Shown here one piece after another: positions 17,141-25,154 of a DNA stretch of 64,000 nt. A program made the translations under genes and the position numbers. This DNA is from CALAED01 sp035765195. Its GTDB lineage: Bacteria > Actinomycetota > Actinomycetes > Streptosporangiales > Streptosporangiaceae. Below the pieces are notes generated by a model that made no database searches, was not told the DNA's origin, and worked only from the letters and a program-made list of their open reading frames with translations. How positions within the stretch are numbered: the first letter of the stretch is position 1; each line of letters begins with the position of its first letter. The stretch spans positions 1 through 64,000 of the forward strand of contig DASTYC010000010.1 of the NCBI GenBank assembly GCA_035765195.1. The letters run 5' to 3'.

Positions 17141-18328
17141 ATGGCTACCGAGAAGGAATATCAGCAACTCCTCGAACGAGTCGCCGCCCTCCGCGGGCAG
17201 GTGGCCGACAAATTGTCGGACCAGCTGAACGGCGATCCTCGGCTCGGCGAGGCAATTCTCAAGCAGCTCAACGACATGCTCGACAAGGTCGAGACCGAGG
17301 AACGCGGCAAGCCGGGACCGCCGGACGGTGGGATCGGGCAGCTCGTGGGCATCGGCGACAACGCGGCGACCGAGCTCGGTCAGACCCGCATGCCGCCGGG
17401 GATCGAGGCCTATGACGAGTCGGTGGCATCGGAACGGCTGATCGCGGTCGCGGACCTGTACTACCTGTACCAGCACGAGCGGATCAAGGTATTCCAGGTC
17501 GTGCAGAAACTGCAGGAGCTGTTCCAGCAAGGTGCGATCCGGCTCGTCGATGGTCCGGGAGCGTTCGGGCTGTACCGATTCGACCGCCGCGATGTTCTGC
17601 GCTATACCCGCAAGGACCGAATCGCCGCCTACCGCAGAGTGCTCGGCTATGGTCGCGGCCTGGGGTCGGCGAACTCGCGCCCCAACACCGATTTCCATCA
17701 GCTTTTCACACAATTCAATAACCAGGTCGCGTTGTTCTGGCGGGACAAGCGAATTTCCGATGTGATCCGGGAACGCGCCAACGATCCGAGCTTCGGCAGC
17801 ATCGCCGTCGTCCGCCGCAGCGGGCTGGACCTGCGCAACAACCTGAAGTTCACCTCTTACGGGCATCTCAACGTGCTGCGCGTCGAGGTCATGCAGTTGT
17901 TGACGGAGGCGTTCGAGATCCTCGGCGCGGAAGACGTACTCGACCTGTTCGGCTCGGACAATGCGTGGGACACCATCGACGAGGTGCTGATCCGCTATTT
18001 CAACCAGCGGTTGGTCACATCGCCTCGGCAACGGATGGCGGTGACCGGGCGAGCGGTTCTGCGCTGGCTGGCCGCTCCGCACATCCTGGAGACGACGCGC
18101 TCGGAGTTCGAGGCGCTGCTGCTGGAAATCGCCGAGCCCTCGGAGGAGTGGCTCACCTCGGCGCAGTCACTGCGACTGGCCGATCGCAGCTCCTCGAAAC
18201 AGGTTCTGCCATTCGATCGGCACCGTCCTGTAGGCGTGGCCGCGTCATTGACTCCACGCGGCAGAAGAGAGGGATTCGCGCCAAGCCACCGGAACGGGCA
18301 CCGTGGGAGAGCCGTGGCGCTGACCTAA
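17141..18328 (+). CDS. Hypothetical protein, last gene of the four-gene operon
   Basis: 395 aa from ATG at 17141 with GGAGGAAGG upstream. Residues 1-50 look like a helical hairpin or coiled coil (ERVAALRGQVADKLSDQLNG). Residues 75-300 hold conserved-looking blocks: SERLIAVADLYYLYQHERIK, AIRLVDGPGAFGLYRFDRRD, NNQVALFWRDKRISDVIRE and AWDTIDEVLIRYFNQRLV. No enzyme motif, signal peptide or membrane segment. The family is unknown to me. The last 40 residues are basic and low-complexity. A strong terminator follows 30 nt later, marking the end of the operon. Confidence 0.65.
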   Translation: MATEKEYQQLLERVAALRGQVADKLSDQLNGDPRLGEAILKQLNDMLDKVETEERGKPGPPDGGIGQLVGIGDNAATELGQTRMPPGIEAYDESVASERLIAVADLYYLYQHERIKVFQVVQKLQELFQQGAIRLVDGPGAFGLYRFDRRDVLRYTRKDRIAAYRRVLGYGRGLGSANSRPNTDFHQLFTQFNNQVALFWRDKRISDVIRERANDPSFGSIAVVRRSGLDLRNNLKFTSYGHLNVLRVEVMQLLTEAFEILGAEDVLDLFGSDNAWDTIDEVLIRYFNQRLVTSPRQRMAVTGRAVLRWLAAPHILETTRSEFEALLLEIAEPSEEWLTSAQSLRLADRSSSKQVLPFDRHRPVGVAASLTPRGRREGFAPSHRNGHRGRAVALT

Positions 18329-18358
18329 CGGCGATGGACAGCTTTGGCGGATGCCGTG

Positions 18359-18396
18359 AAGGACCCGTTACCGATCCATTCATCGGTAACGGTCCT
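18359..18396 (+). terminator. Strong hairpin terminator of the four-gene operon
   Basis: AAGGACCCGTTACCGAT (18359-18375) pairs with ATCGGTAACGGTCCTT (18382-18396 region) with a single bulged C and a 6-nt loop, giving about 16 bp. Confidence 0.75.
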
Positions 18397-18583
18397 TCCC
18401 GGCGGGCGCCACGGGCCAGGAGGCAGTGCGGCTGCGGGCGACCTGACGGCCGGTCCTTCTTCGCCCGGGCTCCGTGCCCCCGGCGACGTTGTTCTCACTG
18501 GTCAACGGCTATGTCGGAATAGCCCGATCGTTTCTGGGGACCTTTCCGGCGCACAGCACAGGGCAGCCGGAGGAGTGAGCGTG

Positions 18584-18757
18584 ATGGGTCTGTTCAGCCG
18601 CTTGAAGCCGAGGGCTCGGACGAATCGCAAGCCGACCTGGCGGGAACGCCGTGCCGCCGAGCGCACCGCCCGGGCCGAGGCCAGCCTGCGGGAGACCGAA
18701 GAGAGGATTCACGAGATCGCGCGCGAGGTCAGATCCGACCTCCACAGATCCGCCTGA
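18584..18757 (+). CDS. Small basic coiled-coil protein, 57 aa
   Basis: ATG at 18584 is preceded by GGAGGAG at 8 nt; in-frame GTGs at 18575 and 18581 are alternatives. The sequence starts MGLFSRLKPRARTN and continues into one charged helix (RAEASLRETEERIHEIAREV). The N-terminus has an amphipathic basic look that might bind membrane. It lies after the operon terminator and stands alone. Function unknown. Confidence 0.5.
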   Translation: MGLFSRLKPRARTNRKPTWRERRAAERTARAEASLRETEERIHEIAREVRSDLHRSA

Positions 18758-18785
18758 TCTCGGCGAGGCCGGCGCCCTGGCTTCG

Positions 18786-19217
18786 TCAACGCGTCGGTAC
18801 GGGCGAAGGCGTGGCGCTGGTCGTCGGGAGGGAGACATCGATGCAGCCCGGCGCCGTCCTGTAGTTCTTCGAGGCGCAGTCCGTGTCCACCGTGTCGACC
18901 GGCTGGTTGCCTCGTCCCTCGATCTGTATGCGGTCCTTCCCGCGATAGGCGCGGATGGCGAGGTTGTTCACCGTAGGCGCTATGGCCAAAGCGCTGATGC
19001 CGACGCCGAGCGTCGCCACGACGAGAATGCCGGCAATGATGAGCAGCCATCCCGCGTTCGTGGCATCGTCCAGCAAGTGTGGAATCCGATCACTGGTCAA
19101 GCCGAACGCGGCCAAGAGGCCGGTCAGCAGCGCCGTTGAGGTGAGCAGGGATCTCGCCGCGGCATCGAGCCTGTCCTTGGTCGCATCGCCATTGTCGCCG
19201 CTTTGGTCCTCGCCCAT
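18786..19217 (-). CDS. Small two-helix membrane protein
   Basis: 143 aa from ATG at 19217, chosen because AGGGGG lies just upstream; an upstream ATG at 19250 lacks a site. Two hydrophobic helices lie at about 22-40 (SLLTSTALLTGLLAAFGL) and 56-80 (AGWLLIIAGILVVATLGVGI). They are followed by an exposed tail with two Cys (DTDCASKNYRTAPGCIDVS) that could form a disulfide if outside. Function unknown. It is convergent with the small basic gene. Confidence 0.6.
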   Translation of the reverse strand: MGEDQSGDNGDATKDRLDAAARSLLTSTALLTGLLAAFGLTSDRIPHLLDDATNAGWLLIIAGILVVATLGVGISALAIAPTVNNLAIRAYRGKDRIQIEGRGNQPVDTVDTDCASKNYRTAPGCIDVSLPTTSATPSPVPTR

Positions 19218-19398
19218 GAGAGCCCCCTGCGCCTGTGTATTCCCAGACATTCTGGGTGTCGTCCATGCGGGTGTGAAGCCAGGCGCATGGTTCGTCGTCG
19301 GCACGTCCTCATCTGGCCGGCACCGCCTGGTTCGTAATGGCGGCGGCCCGTTCGGGGCGGGCGCGACGGCGGTGCCCGCCCCGAACTCCGGCGTCGGG

Positions 19399-19992
19399 CT
19401 ACGTGGCCAGCAGCTGCCGCATTTGTGTTATCTCGGCCGACTGGGACCGGATGATGCTCGCGGCCATGGACTTGGCTTCGGCGAAGGCGCCGGCCCGCTG
19501 CTCGGTCGTGGCCATGACGACGGCGCCCTGATGATGGTCGATCATCATCTTCAGGAACGCCTTGTCGAAGGCTCGGCCGGACAGTCCTTCCAGCTTGTGC
19601 ATGTCGGCTTCGGGCATCATGCCGTGGCCCTCACCGTGGTCCATGCCCGCGTCGCCGGGCGGCTGGGCGCCCCAGGTGCGCAGCCATCCGGTCATCTTCT
19701 GGATCTCGGGATCCTGCGCGGCCTCGATGGCCTTGGCGAGCCGTTTGACCTCTGGCATGGAGGCCCGGGTGGGCGCCAGCTTTGACATCTCGATCGCCTG
19801 CCGATGATGCGGAATCATCATCTGGGCGAACATCACGTCCTGGTCGTTGTGGGACGCCGGCGCCGATGTCGCGCCGCCCGTCGGCTGGCCGCCCGTGGCG
19901 CCGGCGGGATCGCGGCCGTCGCCCGATTCGCCGCAGGCCGCCAGCGCGACGGCGAGGAGGGGAGTCGCGATCAGTGCGTACGCACGCTTCAT
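19399..19992 (-). CDS. DUF305 lipoprotein, probably copper-binding
   Basis: 198 aa from ATG at 19992. The lipobox ends at Cys20 (AVALAAC). Two DUF305 half-domains each carry the ferritin-like HH signature: MMIPHHRQAIEMS (His62-63) and MMIDHHQGAV (His153-154). Several Met and His residues between them (MDHGEGHGMMPEADMH) could bind Cu. DUF305 proteins are exported and are often found with copper-handling genes. The DUF6153-like gene 68 nt upstream on the same strand supports this. Confidence 0.85.
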   Translation of the reverse strand: MKRAYALIATPLLAVALAACGESGDGRDPAGATGGQPTGGATSAPASHNDQDVMFAQMMIPHHRQAIEMSKLAPTRASMPEVKRLAKAIEAAQDPEIQKMTGWLRTWGAQPPGDAGMDHGEGHGMMPEADMHKLEGLSGRAFDKAFLKMMIDHHQGAVVMATTEQRAGAFAEAKSMAASIIRSQSAEITQMRQLLAT

Positions 19993-20059
19993 GACAGCAA
20001 GAAAACCTTCCGTGATCGTGGTGTGACTGACAGAGAACAAGGTGCGCGTACGCTCCCTG

Positions 20060-20503
20060 TCACAGCCGCAGCACGGCCAACTGGAAGATCGAACGGGTAG
20101 GCGGCGACCGGCCGGGCGCGAACCGCCGAGGCCGGCGAGGCCGCGCGACACCGCGGCGCCCCGGGCGGAGGCCGAACGCGACGATCAGCAACATCAGCAG
20201 CCAGGTCGCCGCGAACAGCCCCAGGCACACCTCCCCGCCCGGATGCCGATGCACGGGCAGCCCGCCGGATGAGCCGTCGATGGTGGCGCCGACGCCGACG
20301 CCGACGCCGTTCGAAACGTGCGTGGGCACGACGTCCGGCATCGGGCCGCTGCGAGCCGTGTGCACGCCCGGCAGTCCGGAGGCGCTCAATGGCGACTGCG
20401 TGGACTGCAGGCCGTGCATCGCCAGCAGCCCCGTGAACAGCGCCGCGACCAGCAGGAGTCCGCCCATCCAGGAGGCAGGTCCGTCCGCTCGCCGGCCGTT
20501 CAT
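20060..20503 (-). CDS. DUF6153-like small membrane protein
   Basis: 147 aa from ATG at 20503. A membrane helix at about 12-30 (SWMGGLLLVAALFTGLLAMHGLQ), a His-containing exposed middle and a second helix in HPGGEVCLGLFAATWLLMLLIVAFGL, where the H-GGE-C motif is the feature I associate with DUF6153. The C-terminus is Arg-rich. It lies just upstream of the DUF305 gene, probably in one transcript, which suggests a role in copper or periplasmic metal handling. That role is inference. Confidence 0.6.
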   Translation of the reverse strand: MNGRRADGPASWMGGLLLVAALFTGLLAMHGLQSTQSPLSASGLPGVHTARSGPMPDVVPTHVSNGVGVGVGATIDGSSGGLPVHRHPGGEVCLGLFAATWLLMLLIVAFGLRPGRRGVARPRRPRRFAPGRSPPTRSIFQLAVLRL

Positions 20504-20684
20504 GCTCCGAGCATAGGAGGATGCGGACGCCGCTCGAGAGGCAACACGACAGACGGGCACCGTCCCGTGACAGGGTCGGCGGAACGGGCGGTCGGCCCGG
20601 CGGCGCCGTTTCGTCCTGGTCCCGCGGCGGGGGTAGTGGTGGGACGCATGAGGACTGTCGCGGGCATGTGGTGGACTGTCCCGC

Positions 20685-21449
20685 ATGGACTCCTCCCGAT
20701 TCCTCGACTGCTTGGCGGCCGACTTCGCCCGGCTGCGGGCCGTTGCGCCGGTCGATCCCGCCGCGGCCGTGCCGAGTTGTCCTGGCTGGACCGTCGCCGA
20801 TCTGACCCGTCATGTCGGTGCGGTGTACCTGCACAAGACCATGGCCATGCGCGAGGGAGCCGAGCCCGCGACCTGGCCGCCCGAGGGTGTCGCCGACGAG
20901 GAGCCGCTCGCGCTGCTCGATCGCGCGTACGCCGGGTTGCTCGATGAGTTCGCCGCCCGCGAGCCGGGCGACCCGACCGGCACCTGGTACGCACCGGATC
21001 AGACGGTCGGCTTCTGGATCCGGCGGATGGCCCAAGAGACGGTCATCCATCGCATCGACGCCGAGCTCGGCACCGGCCGGCCGGTCGCGCCGGTGCCCGA
21101 CGACCTCGCCGTCGACGGCATCGACGAGTTGCTCAAGGTCTTCGTGGCCTACAGCGTCGCCGAGTGGGGCGACTACTTCACCGACATCTTGTCGGGCTCG
21201 CCGGGCCGGACCTATTCGGTGCGCACCGACGGCGCGGCCTGGCGGGTGCGGACCGGCCCCGGAACGTTCGAGGTCGATGACGATGCCGGCGGCGAGCCGG
21301 CCGACGTCACCATCAGCGGCCCGCCGATGGCGGTGCTGCGCTGGATGTGGAACCGCGAGAGCCCGGCCGAGCCCGGCGGCGTGACGGTCGAGGGTGCCGA
21401 GGAGGCGCTCGCCGAACTGCGGCGCTGCATCGTCACCGCCACCCAGTGA
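20685..21449 (+). CDS. Maleylpyruvate isomerase-type mycothiol-dependent protein
   Basis: 254 aa. The N-terminal DinB-like four-helix domain has the metal-site residues of the MDMPI family: H near 43 (WTVADLTRHVGAVY) and the E-x3-H pair in MAQETVIHRIDAELG. The C-terminal part (EPADVTISGPPMAVLRWMWNR) is the usual MDMPI-C region. Such proteins use mycothiol as cofactor in actinobacteria. Substrate unknown. Confidence 0.85.
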   Translation: MDSSRFLDCLAADFARLRAVAPVDPAAAVPSCPGWTVADLTRHVGAVYLHKTMAMREGAEPATWPPEGVADEEPLALLDRAYAGLLDEFAAREPGDPTGTWYAPDQTVGFWIRRMAQETVIHRIDAELGTGRPVAPVPDDLAVDGIDELLKVFVAYSVAEWGDYFTDILSGSPGRTYSVRTDGAAWRVRTGPGTFEVDDDAGGEPADVTISGPPMAVLRWMWNRESPAEPGGVTVEGAEEALAELRRCIVTATQ

Positions 21450-21490
21450 GCCGCGGCCCGGTGAGCCGCGGCCCGGTGAGTTGCGGCCCG
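21446..21490 (+). repeat. Three tandem 15-bp repeats at the end of the MDMPI gene
   Basis: GTGAGCCGCGGCCCG at 21446-21460 and 21461-21475, then GTGAGTTGCGGCCCG at 21476-21490. The first copy contains the TGA stop of the MDMPI gene. Confidence 0.8.
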
Positions 21491-21509
21491 GTGGCCGCGG
21501 GCCTTGGGC

Positions 21510-21854
21510 TTATCGGCGCGAGGATTTCGCGGGCAGCGATTTGGCGTAGTCGACGCCGCGGGTCACCCACTGCCGGAGCCGGGCCGAATCGCTCACGGTC
21601 GCCGCGTCGACGCGGAGCCACCCGCGCATCTCGCGGCCGCGCATCACCATCGGCCGCACCCCCTTGTCGTCGATCAGCGCCTCGGACTTCTCCGGGTCCA
21701 TCCGGACCAGCAGGCCGCCCTGCCCGCTGGCGGCCACCGACAGGTTGCCGTTGATCAGAAATGCCAGGCCGCCGAACATCCGCTGCTCGGCGACGCCCGC
21801 CTCACGGGCGAGCAACTCGCGGACGCGGTCGGCCAAGTCCAGGTCATAGGCCAT
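21510..21854 (-). CDS. TfoX/Sxy N-terminal domain protein
   Basis: 114 aa from ATG at 21854; the frame is open further upstream but that part is low-complexity. It contains only the TfoX N-terminal domain: LADRVRELLAREAGVAEQRM, FGGLAFLINGNLSVA and GWLRVDAATVSDSARLRQWV. In gammaproteobacteria full-length TfoX drives competence; stand-alone actinobacterial versions have no established role. It is convergent with the MDMPI gene. Confidence 0.8.
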   Translation of the reverse strand: MAYDLDLADRVRELLAREAGVAEQRMFGGLAFLINGNLSVAASGQGGLLVRMDPEKSEALIDDKGVRPMVMRGREMRGWLRVDAATVSDSARLRQWVTRGVDYAKSLPAKSSRR

Positions 21855-22093
21855 GGCCGGGATTATCCGCCGGCCCACCGACAGTTCCGGTCGCGCGCGG
21901 TCCGGCGGCCCGGCGGGCGAGTGGACGTCCGGCACGTGCGGCGGAACCTTTTGGTGCGCGGCGGTGTATCCATGGGTGCGAGCTCGCTCCACCCCTTTTA
22001 GCGCGAAAGACGGAATAGCAGGTAAAGAGGGGCATCATCGACGACGCCGAAGCGGTAGCTCGGTCCCTCGAAGGCGATCTGGACGCCTATGCG

Positions 22094-22726
22094 GTGCTGG
22101 TCGCCCGCTACACCGTGCCCGCGCACCGGGCCGCCTTCCTGCTCGGCGCCGGGGACGAAGCCGACGACGTCGTCCAGGAGGCTCTGGTGAAGGCGTTCCG
22201 GCACCTGTCCCGGTTCCGGGTCGGCGAGCCGTTCGGCCCGTGGCTGTTGCGCATCGTGGCCAACGAGACCAAGAACCTCACCAGGTCCCGTCGGCGGCGC
22301 GCCGAGCTGGCCGTACGGCTGTCCGCGCTCAAAGGCGACGCCGACTCGCGCGACGGCGGCCCCGGCCCGGTCGGCGCCGTGCTCGCGGGGGAGCGGCGCG
22401 GCGCGCTGCTGAAGGCGGTCGACGCGCTCTCCGACAAGGAGCGGCAGGCGGTGGTGTGCCGCTACTTCCTCGAGCTGTCGGAGGCGGAGACGGCACAGGT
22501 ACTCGGGTGGCCGCGGGGTTCGGTCAAGTCGCGTACGTTTCGCGCGTTGACCAAGCTGCGCGGGCTGTTGGGGGAGGTGCCGGAAGCGGACGCCGCCGAG
22601 CCGGGGGCCGGCGGCGTCGAGCGCGGGCGCGAGACCGGCAGCGGGCGCGGCCGGGGGCGCGGCCGGGACCGGGGGCGGGACCGGGGGCAGGGAACCGGGT
22701 CCGGTAGGGAGGCGTCCGATGCCTGA
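22094..22726 (+). CDS. ECF-type RNA polymerase sigma factor (start uncertain)
   Basis: 210 aa from GTG at 22094, but this start cuts into sigma region 2.1. Region 2 is clear (FLLGAGDEADDVVQEALVKA, then PFGPWLLRIVANETKN) and region 4 is clear (VDALSDKERQAVVCRYFLEL, then SEAETAQVLGWPRGSVKSRT). The upstream codons also read as a natural N-terminus (IIDDAEAVARSLEGDLDAYA) back to AGAGGGGC ATC ATC at 22034-22037, yet no ATG, GTG or TTG exists between the in-frame stop at 22016 and 22094. The C-tail is a Gly/Arg/Asp repeat. Overlaps the next gene by 8 nt; that gene is the likely anti-sigma factor. Confidence 0.8.
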   Translation: MLVARYTVPAHRAAFLLGAGDEADDVVQEALVKAFRHLSRFRVGEPFGPWLLRIVANETKNLTRSRRRRAELAVRLSALKGDADSRDGGPGPVGAVLAGERRGALLKAVDALSDKERQAVVCRYFLELSEAETAQVLGWPRGSVKSRTFRALTKLRGLLGEVPEADAAEPGAGGVERGRETGSGRGRGRGRDRGRDRGQGTGSGREASDA

Positions 22727-23558
22727 CCAGGCCGGCCGGCTGCCCGATCTCGAGGCCGAACTGCGGACGCTGGGCCGCGAACTCGACCTGCCCCCGGCCC
22801 CCGACCTCACCGCGGCCGTACGGCGGCGGCTCGAGGACGGCGGGGCGCCGGATCGGGGGGCGCACGGCCGCGGCATCACCTGGCCGGGGTGGCGGTCCGG
22901 GCGGCGGCGGGTGCGCGTCGGGTGGCGGGCAAGGTGGCGGGTGGCCGTGTGCGTCGTGCTGGCGCTGCTCGCCGTCCTGGCCGTCACCCCGAGCGGCCGA
23001 GCCGTGATCACCAACGTCTTCCGGTTCGCCGGCATCGAGCTGCGCGAAGAGCCCGGCCGGTCCGGCCCGGTGTCGCCGCCGGTGTCGCCGTCGGCGTCGG
23101 GGCCCGCGACCGGCCCGCCCACCGGCGAGCGCCCGATGTCCCTCGAACAGGCGCGGCGCCAGGTGAGGTTCCCGATCCTGGTGCCCGCGCCCTTCGGCGC
23201 GCCCGAGCAGGTCGTGGTGCGCGACGGGGGACGGGTGGCGTCTCTCGTCTACCGGCGGACGCCGTACGGCGAGGTGCGTGTCGATGAGTTCGAGGGTCGC
23301 CTGGACTCGATCTTCTTCACCAAGTTCGTGCAGGCCGAGGACGTGACCGAGGTGCGGGTGGCCGGCCGGAAGGCGCTGTGGGTCGCGGGCCCGCACGAGC
23401 TGGTCTACGTCCGGCCCGACGGCACCACGAACGTGGCCGACGCACGGCTCACCACCGGAAACACGCTGATCTGGGACACCGGCCGGGTCGCCTTGCGCCT
23501 GGAGGGCGCGTTCGGCAAGGAGCGGGCGATCGCCATCGCGACCGCCACCCGGCCCTGA
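22719..23558 (+). CDS. Membrane protein, putative anti-sigma factor
   Basis: 279 aa, overlapping the sigma gene by 8 nt, so translationally coupled. Residues 1-70 are cytoplasmic and Arg-rich, 75-90 form one membrane helix (VAVCVVLALLAVLAV), and about 150 residues lie outside. The extracellular part (RRQVRFPILVPAPFGAPEQV, then LVYRRTPYGEVRVDEFEG) resembles the DUF4367-like domain of sporulation and anti-sigma proteins. No ZAS zinc motif (HxxxCxxC) is present. The anti-sigma role rests on gene order and topology. Confidence 0.65.
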   Translation: MPDQAGRLPDLEAELRTLGRELDLPPAPDLTAAVRRRLEDGGAPDRGAHGRGITWPGWRSGRRRVRVGWRARWRVAVCVVLALLAVLAVTPSGRAVITNVFRFAGIELREEPGRSGPVSPPVSPSASGPATGPPTGERPMSLEQARRQVRFPILVPAPFGAPEQVVVRDGGRVASLVYRRTPYGEVRVDEFEGRLDSIFFTKFVQAEDVTEVRVAGRKALWVAGPHELVYVRPDGTTNVADARLTTGNTLIWDTGRVALRLEGAFGKERAIAIATATRP

Positions 23559-23619
23559 GGCCGGAACCCGGGCGCCTCGACCGGTGTAGGAGCGGTGAGG
23601 CCACTTCCGGGGAGGCGCC

Positions 23620-25092
23620 ATGTCACGACCGTCGGCTCGCTCGTTCCTCGTCGTCGCGTTGTCGCTGACGCTCCTGCTCGGCGGCGCGTGTGTCGCGCGC
23701 GACCCCCGGCCGGCGACGGAGCCGCCGCCGGCGTCGCTGACGGACACCCCCGCCGTCCAGCTCGATGATCAGCCGAGCGCCCCGCTGTACGGATTGGTGT
23801 GGCAGCCCGGGACGTCGGCTTCCTCGCTGAGCCGGCTCGACCCCCGCACGCTGCTGCCGGTCGCGGGCGGGCGGTCGTTGCCCGTGGATCGGATCGTGCA
23901 GTGGACGATGGCGCCGGATCATTCGATGGCGCTGTTCGGGCCCGGTAAGTCGGAGGATCTCGATCCGCCCGACTCGAACGTGTACGTCATCGACCTCGAG
24001 AACATGCGACAGACCGCCGTGATCAAGGCCAAGGCGGAGGTCGGGTTCCCGCGGGGCGCGCTGTGGCTCGACGCCGGCCGCGTCCTGCTGCTCGGTGTCG
24101 TGGACCACTACGAGAGCGTCGAGCGCGGCGGAGTGATCAGCGCCGTGTCCCGGCCTGTGCTGGTGGCGACGATCGTGGACGTCGAGAAGCGGCGGGTGGT
24201 CGCGCAACGCCGGTACTCGCCCGGCGGCGACGTGGCGGCCGTCGAGCCGTCGCGAGACGGTCTCGTCGTCATGTTCCAGCCCACGGACCACATCGGCACG
24301 GTGGAGGTCGGCCGTGTGGACACCCGGGGCGGGCTGCATCTGGTGCGGCTCGACCGAGTGACCGCCGGCTTCAAGGGCGCCCCGCATGGAGGAGATGTCG
24401 GCAGCCGCCAGAATGTCCCGGGTCTGACGGTCGACGCCCGAGGCGGGCGCGCCTACGTGGTCGCCGCCGGGTCGCCGGTCGCAGAGATCACCCTGCCCGG
24501 GCTGAGCGTGAGTTATCACTCGCTGACCGTGCCGGGACGGGCGCCGTCGGTGCTCGGCATGCTGGTGCGGATGCTCACCCCGGTCGCGCCCGCGGCCACG
24601 GCCAAGGCCCAGAGCGGACCGCAGCGGCAGGCGCTGTGGCTCGGCGGCGGCAAGCTGGCGGTGTGGGGAGCTGACATGGACTTCAAGGACGAAGACGGCG
24701 AGCTGACCGGTGGATCACGGCCTTCCGGCCTGCAGGTCATCGACACTCGCGACTGGTCCGTACGCATGCTCGACCCCGGCGTCGGCAGGGTCGTCCGCGC
24801 TGAGGGCAGGCTGGTCACGGCGGGGGTGACGGTACGCGACGCGGCCGACGTCGACCGGTCGATCACGGGGGACGGAGTGCGCATCCGCACCCCGGGGGCC
24901 CGCCGCACCGTCCACTTGTACGCGGGGCGCCCCTTCGAGTGGATCCAGGCGTACGGCCGGTACGCCTATGTCGACATCACCGATCCGAATGTGCCCACGC
25001 CAGGGCCAACGGGCTATGCGGTGATCGACACCCGTACCGGCGCCGTGCTGGGCGAACACAAGGGCCGTACGCTGCCCGACCTGCTGAGGTGA
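23620..25092 (+). CDS. Exported beta-propeller-like protein, probable lipoprotein
   Basis: 490 aa. Signal sequence VVALSLTLLLGGAC ends at a Cys near residue 25 in a weak lipobox. The body has repeated strands with WD40/YVTN-like phrases (NVYVIDLENMRQTAVIKAKA, AYVVAAGSPVAEITLPGLS, GLQVIDTRDWSVRMLDPG, YAVIDTRTGAVLGEHKG), consistent with a seven-bladed propeller. It follows the sigma/anti-sigma pair at 61 nt on the same strand and is a candidate target or sensor of that system. Activity unknown. Confidence 0.6.
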   Translation: MSRPSARSFLVVALSLTLLLGGACVARDPRPATEPPPASLTDTPAVQLDDQPSAPLYGLVWQPGTSASSLSRLDPRTLLPVAGGRSLPVDRIVQWTMAPDHSMALFGPGKSEDLDPPDSNVYVIDLENMRQTAVIKAKAEVGFPRGALWLDAGRVLLLGVVDHYESVERGGVISAVSRPVLVATIVDVEKRRVVAQRRYSPGGDVAAVEPSRDGLVVMFQPTDHIGTVEVGRVDTRGGLHLVRLDRVTAGFKGAPHGGDVGSRQNVPGLTVDARGGRAYVVAAGSPVAEITLPGLSVSYHSLTVPGRAPSVLGMLVRMLTPVAPAATAKAQSGPQRQALWLGGGKLAVWGADMDFKDEDGELTGGSRPSGLQVIDTRDWSVRMLDPGVGRVVRAEGRLVTAGVTVRDAADVDRSITGDGVRIRTPGARRTVHLYAGRPFEWIQAYGRYAYVDITDPNVPTPGPTGYAVIDTRTGAVLGEHKGRTLPDLLR

Positions 25093-25118
25093 CGCCGTCC
25101 CACGCAGGGAACGGCGTC
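25091..25118 (+). terminator. Hairpin terminator after the propeller gene
   Basis: GACGCCGTCCC (25091-25101) and GGGAACGGCGTC (25107-25118) pair with a 5-nt loop; the hairpin begins within the TGA stop. It also lies in the convergent gap before the HAF-repeat gene. Confidence 0.6.
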
Positions 25119-25154
25119 ACCCGGCGCCGGATCGCCGCTCAGCTGGTCGGTCGG

